Shown here: positions 5,870 through 8,463 of the stretch, one piece after another | Numbering within the stretch: the first letter of the stretch is position 1 | How the letters are laid out: each line of letters starts with the position of its first letter | DNA from: JAWLGW01 sp964569055 | GTDB lineage: Bacteria > Planctomycetota > J058 | DNA: 8,463 nucleotides | Direction: 5' to 3' | Assembly (NCBI GenBank): GCA_964569055.1 | Contig: CAZMSZ010000339.1 | Location: 1-8,463 of the forward strand | Notes under the pieces: model-generated | Database searches by the model: none | What the model was told of the DNA's origin: nothing | Seen by the model: only the letters and a program-made list of their open reading frames with translations | Position numbers and translations under genes: made by a program

Positions 5870-7558
5870 TCACTGCTCCCCGAAGCGGGTCACGGGGAAA
5901 CCCGGCCCGTCGGGCTGGGCCACGTCCGCGGCCTGCTGCTGCTCGAGGGCGCCGGCGATCCCCTCCACGTAGGTGCGCACGGCGATCTGGGTGAAGGGCG
6001 GCGGGGGCGGAGGGCCGGGGATCGGCGCCTGAGCCCGCTCGTAGAGCGCGAGGATCCCGGCGAGCGCCGCGTCGTAGGCGGGGCCGTCGAAGTTGAAGGT
6101 CGTCTCCGACTTCGAGTTGAACCACAGCCGCTCGAGCGAGCTGCCGTCCACGAGGTTCAGCATGGCCGAGCCGTTGATCGTCGTGCGGGCGTTGCTGTCG
6201 AACTCGAGGTCGAGCCCGTTGCCGTAGGCGAGGAAGATCCCGTCGAGGTTGAGCTCGCCGTTGGAGTCGAAGATGAAGTCCGCCTCGTCGGTGTTCGAGA
6301 GCAGGACCATCGACCCGGTGATGTTCGCGATCGCGTTGGAGTTGATGCGGAGGTCGGTCGTCGCGCCGCGCCCGTCGATCACGAGGTTGCCGCTGAGGTT
6401 CAGCACGCCGTTGCTGTTGAGGTCGACGGCGGCGCCCTCACCCCACACGATGATGTCGCCGTCCCAGTTCAGCGCCGCGTTGGAGTCGACCACCAGGTCG
6501 ACCCCGGGCGGGATGATCAGCGTGCCCTGGCCGCTGACGACCGAGTTGTTGTCGACCATGAAGCCCGGCCCGGCCACCACGACCTGCCCGGGGCCGCCCA
6601 GCGTGAAGCTGCCGGCGTGGAACTTCTCGCTCACCGTGGTGGTGGCGCCGGCGATCAGCCCGTTCACGTAGGTGTCGAACGCGCCGAGCATGGCGTCGAG
6701 GTCCTCCTGGGTGAGGACCACCGGGTCCGCGTTGATCACCGTGTCGCCGCCCGTGGCGCTGCTGCCGGGGTTGGCCGGGTCGGCCCCGATCCATGACGCC
6801 ACGCCCTGCCCCTTGGGCTTGGCCATGAGCTTCTCGATGATCGCGTCGCGCAGGTCGGGGTCGCCGATCCGACCCGCCGCCTGCTCGTAGGCGAGGTCCT
6901 GCACCCGCAGCCGCGCGTTGGCGGCGAGCCCGACGTCTGGTTGCTTCCAGGCGAGGTCCTGCCCGTTGAGCTGGAACGGCTCGCGGTCGCCGCCCAGGCC
7001 GCTCGTGGGCGGCAGCACCACGGTCAGCACCGAGACCTCGTAGCGGCCGCCGGCGCGTTGCTCGTGGCGCGCGAAGCTGGGGGCGGCCGCGAGCACCGTC
7101 AGGCGCGGCCGGTCGGGGTCGGCCGTGGTGTCGAAGGTCGCCACGTACTCGCCGACCAGCCGGCCGGTGGAGTCGCGGACCTGGATCGGGGCGTCGATCC
7201 CGCGGGCCCCCACGCCGTCGTCGTCGGGAGCGGGCGCCTCGCCGCGGGCCAGCGCCTGGTAGTGAGCGTTCACCTCGAACACCACGTCGGCCACGCCGGT
7301 GCGCAGGATCGCGTGGAGCGCCTTGTCCCGCTCGCGGCTGGCCTGGACGCGCGCGCTCTGGTCGGCCAGCGTCAACAGCAGCAAGGCCGAGGTCACCAGG
7401 CCCACCCCGAACACGAGCACCAACACGAGCGCCGCGCCGCGCTCGTCCTGCTCACCTCGCCCACGCGTCGCCCGCCTCCAGCGCGCCCTCAGGCGCGTCG
7501 CCGGCTGCAGCCTCGCCCTGCGACGCTCGCGCCGCTCACCCGCTCCACAGTCGCTCAC
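5870..7558 (-). CDS. PilX/GspK-like pilus tip protein with a beta-solenoid domain
   Basis: A 562-residue envelope protein, first gene of the operon. A very basic 40-residue N-terminus precedes a hydrophobic helix starting RGAALVLVLVFGVGLV (about 40-65), the pattern of PilX and GspK, which like this one lack Glu at position +5. RERDKALHAILRTGVADVV (75-93) continues as in the PilX N-terminal domain. The middle (about 120-310) is mixed. Residues about 330-490 form a solenoid with Asn/Asp-Ser-Asn triplets at 358-360, 381-383, 406-408, 431-433 and 454-456, edge copies near 336-339 and 481-483, and 22-27 residues per coil, consistent with a parallel beta-helix. Six prolines (516-521) link to a C-terminal helix. 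PilX and GspK sit at fibre tips. An adhesive or cargo-binding role is inferred. I chose GTG 7558 because GGAGG lies seven bases upstream; the frame is open to an ATG at 7615. Confidence 0.85.
   Translation of the reverse strand: MSDCGAGERRERRRARLQPATRLRARWRRATRGRGEQDERGAALVLVLVFGVGLVTSALLLLTLADQSARVQASRERDKALHAILRTGVADVVFEVNAHYQALARGEAPAPDDDGVGARGIDAPIQVRDSTGRLVGEYVATFDTTADPDRPRLTVLAAAPSFARHEQRAGGRYEVSVLTVVLPPTSGLGGDREPFQLNGQDLAWKQPDVGLAANARLRVQDLAYEQAAGRIGDPDLRDAIIEKLMAKPKGQGVASWIGADPANPGSSATGGDTVINADPVVLTQEDLDAMLGAFDTYVNGLIAGATTTVSEKFHAGSFTLGGPGQVVVAGPGFMVDNNSVVSGQGTLIIPPGVDLVVDSNAALNWDGDIIVWGEGAAVDLNSNGVLNLSGNLVIDGRGATTDLRINSNAIANITGSMVLLSNTDEADFIFDSNGELNLDGIFLAYGNGLDLEFDSNARTTINGSAMLNLVDGSSLERLWFNSKSETTFNFDGPAYDAALAGILALYERAQAPIPGPPPPPPFTQIAVRTYVEGIAGALEQQQAADVAQPDGPGFPVTRFGEQ
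5876..5881 (-). promoter_or_regulatory. Ribosome binding site of the GspI-like gene
   Basis: GGGGAG on the minus strand, eight bases before GTG 5867 and two before GTG 5873. Its position favours 5867 as the start. It lies within the last codons of the upstream PilX/GspK-like gene. Confidence 0.6.
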
Positions 7559-7565
7559 GCTTCGA

Positions 7566-7570
7566 CCTCC
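7566..7570 (-). promoter_or_regulatory. Ribosome binding site of the PilX/GspK-like gene
   Basis: GGAGG on the minus strand, seven bases before the GTG at 7558. It is the reason for preferring this start over the ATG at 7615, which would add 19 low-complexity residues. Confidence 0.7.
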
Positions 7571-7654
7571 CGCTCGCTCGCGCGGACCTCTTCCGCGGGG
7601 GGACGCCGAGCGCACCGACCGTGCCCGCGCCGCGCGGGCGCGTGCGTGCGGCGC

Positions 7655-7694
7655 TACCCGAGCGGGGATCGGCCGTTCCCCGAGCGGGAGACGG
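7655..7694. repeat. Two 10-bp operator-like direct repeats, 22 bp apart
   Basis: CCCGAGCGGG occurs at 7657-7666 and again at 7679-7688. With flanks the pattern is TnCCCGAGCGGGnnnCGG, 14 of 18 positions identical. Each copy is itself a small inverted repeat (CCCG-AG-CGGG). The 22-bp period places both on the same face of the helix, as expected for paired sites of a dimeric regulator. They lie about 100-130 bases upstream of the pseudopilin operon start. In such GC-rich DNA chance cannot be excluded. Confidence 0.4.
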
Positions 7695-7871
7695 GGCGAC
7701 GCCGCCGCGTGCGCGCCGTGGCAGCGAAGCCCCGCGCGGCGCCTGCGAACTCGTGCTCAGCGGCGCGCGGCAGGGGCGCGCTCGGGGTGCGAGGGCGTGA
7801 TCGGCGTGGGATCTCGCGCGCGGCGCGCAGTTTCCCCCGGGGCCGGCCCGGCTCGAAGCGGCGCCCTCCGG

Positions 7872-7877
7872 TATGGT
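7872..7877 (+). promoter_or_regulatory. Weak -10-like element before moaB
   Basis: TATGGT matches TATAAT at four of six bases and lies about 25 bases before the ATG at 7903. No good -35 box is found 16-18 bases upstream, so this is a tentative call. Confidence 0.25.
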
Positions 7878-7890
7878 GAGCGCCCCAGCC

Positions 7891-7895
7891 AGGAG
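7891..7895 (+). promoter_or_regulatory. Ribosome binding site of the moaB-like gene
   Basis: AGGAG, seven bases before the ATG at 7903. It decides this start over the in-frame ATG at 7873, which has no such box. Confidence 0.75.
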
Positions 7896-7902
7896 CGAGC
7901 GC

Positions 7903-8463
7903 ATGAGCGGTTCGGACGAGCAGCGCGGCGCGGGTCACCACGAGCGCCACCACGGCCACGGCGACGACCCGGTCGCCGCTCACCGCGCGCGGGGCCCGGC
8001 CTCGATCCGCTGCGCCGTGCTCACGATCTCCGACACCCGCACCGTCGAGGACGACCCCTCGGGCGACGCGATCCAGGGCGCGCTGGTGGCCGCGGGCCAC
8101 GAGGTGGTGGTGCGCGACCTCGTCCCCGACGACCCCGAGCGGATCCGCGCCGCGATCGTGGCCGCCACCAGCGAGGCCGCCGTCGTGATCACGACGGGCG
8201 GCACCGGGCTGACCCGCCGCGACTCCACCTTCGAGGTGGTGAGCGAGCTGATCGAGCGGCCGATCCCCGGCTTCGGCGAGCTGTTCCGCGCGCTCTCGTT
8301 CCAGGAGATCGGGGCGGCGGCCATGATCAGCCGCGCCGCCGCCGGCGTGATCGGCCAGGCGGTGCTGTTCGCGCTCCCCGGCTCGCGCCACGCCGTGCGC
8401 CTGGCCCTCGAGCGCCTGATCGTCCCCGAGCTCCGCCACGTGCTGGAGCAGCTCGGGCGCTAG
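7903..8463 (+). CDS. moaB: MoaB/MogA-family molybdenum cofactor protein
   Basis: A 186-residue cytoplasmic protein of the MoCF-binding family. Members bind molybdopterin, and those active as adenylyltransferases make adenylyl-molybdopterin before metal insertion. The fold starts at about residue 35 (CAVLTISDTR, 37-46). The binding motif TTGGTGLTRRD is at 97-107, followed by PIPGFGELFRALSFQEIGA (about 120-138), SRAAAGV (about 143-149) and LPGSRHAVRLAL (about 158-169). GFGELFRxLSFQEIG is closer to MoaB than to MogA. E. coli MoaB itself is reported to lack adenylyltransferase activity, so activity here is uncertain. The first 34 residues are an extra histidine-rich segment (GHHERHHGHGDD, 11-22) not needed for the fold. 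The start is ATG 7903 with AGGAG seven bases upstream. The TAG is the last codon of the window. No other cofactor gene is in view, and it is divergent from the pseudopilin operon. Confidence 0.93.
   Translation: MSGSDEQRGAGHHERHHGHGDDPVAAHRARGPASIRCAVLTISDTRTVEDDPSGDAIQGALVAAGHEVVVRDLVPDDPERIRAAIVAATSEAAVVITTGGTGLTRRDSTFEVVSELIERPIPGFGELFRALSFQEIGAAAMISRAAAGVIGQAVLFALPGSRHAVRLALERLIVPELRHVLEQLGR

Larger units (their letters stand above)
7559..7902. other. Divergent intergenic region between the pseudopilin operon and moaB
   Basis: A 344-base spacer that should contain the promoters of the leftward pseudopilin operon and of the rightward moaB-like gene. It holds the CCCGAGCGGG direct repeat (7655-7694), a weak -10-like TATGGT (7872-7877) and two ribosome binding sites. 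The rest is extremely GC-rich. Open frames cross it on both strands but lack a credible start with a binding site, so I see no extra gene. No clear -10/-35 pair for the leftward operon was found, and a non-sigma-70 promoter is possible. Confidence 0.6.

Noticed and set aside
5868..6125. A longer N-terminus for the GspI-like protein starting at 6125
   Set aside because: The added 86 residues are an Arg-rich shadow of the end of the PilX/GspK-like gene.
6089..6553. A DNA-level tandem repeat in the solenoid region
   Set aside because: The codons and unit lengths (22-27 residues) vary, so the periodicity exists in the protein and not as a DNA repeat or CRISPR-like array.
6941..7879. Open frames on both strands through the 7559-7902 region
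   Set aside because: No start with a ribosome binding site, composition typical of GC-rich noncoding DNA, and they run into or over the well-supported neighbouring genes.

Overview
This is very GC-rich bacterial DNA. Real genes end almost every codon in G or C, and starts are often GTG. It is interrupted by a run of exactly 100 N (3368-3467), the usual mark of a scaffold gap of unknown size, so it probably comes from a draft or metagenome assembly. The organism is Gram-negative, because it carries lnt, the last enzyme of lipoprotein maturation, and type II secretion/type IV pilus-like pseudopilins. The alanine-rich proteins, the HEAT-repeat protein and the style of the pilin cluster suggest Planctomycetota or Myxococcota. 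That placement is inference, and the window has no rRNA or other clean marker.

Layout from left to right. Positions 1-60 are a hexanucleotide tandem repeat. Positions 90-2610 (minus strand) hold lnt followed one base later by an alanine-rich gene of unknown function, probably one operon. Positions 2611-2828 are a divergent intergenic region with the best promoter-like sequence of the window, reading right into a small 86-residue orphan gene (2829-3089, plus). That gene's stop codon overlaps the stop codon of a minus-strand gene coming through the N gap (C-terminal piece 3086-3367). Right of the gap, a minus-strand operon runs from 7558 down to at least 3468. It encodes a large PilX/GspK-like protein with a beta-solenoid repeat, a GspI/PilV-like pseudopilin, a GspJ/PilW-like pseudopilin and a HEAT-repeat protein. 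Their junctions are overlapping or abutting (GTGA, GTGA or a near-abutting GTG, and TGAATG), so translation is probably coupled. Positions 7559-7902 form a divergent intergenic region with a 22-bp-spaced direct repeat. Positions 7903-8463 (plus) encode a MoaB-type molybdenum cofactor protein whose stop is the last codon of the window.

The most interesting unit is the four-gene minus-strand operon. I- and J-type pseudopilins together with a large K/X-type protein are what is expected of the tip complex of a secretion pseudopilus or type IV pilus. Here the K/X-type member carries a solenoid of about seven coils marked by a recurring Asp/Asn-Ser-Asn triplet, and the I-type member carries two calcium-loop-like acidic motifs. 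A specialised, possibly calcium-dependent, adhesive or secretion tip is a reasonable hypothesis but is not proven. No rRNA, tRNA, CRISPR array, transposase or phage gene was seen.
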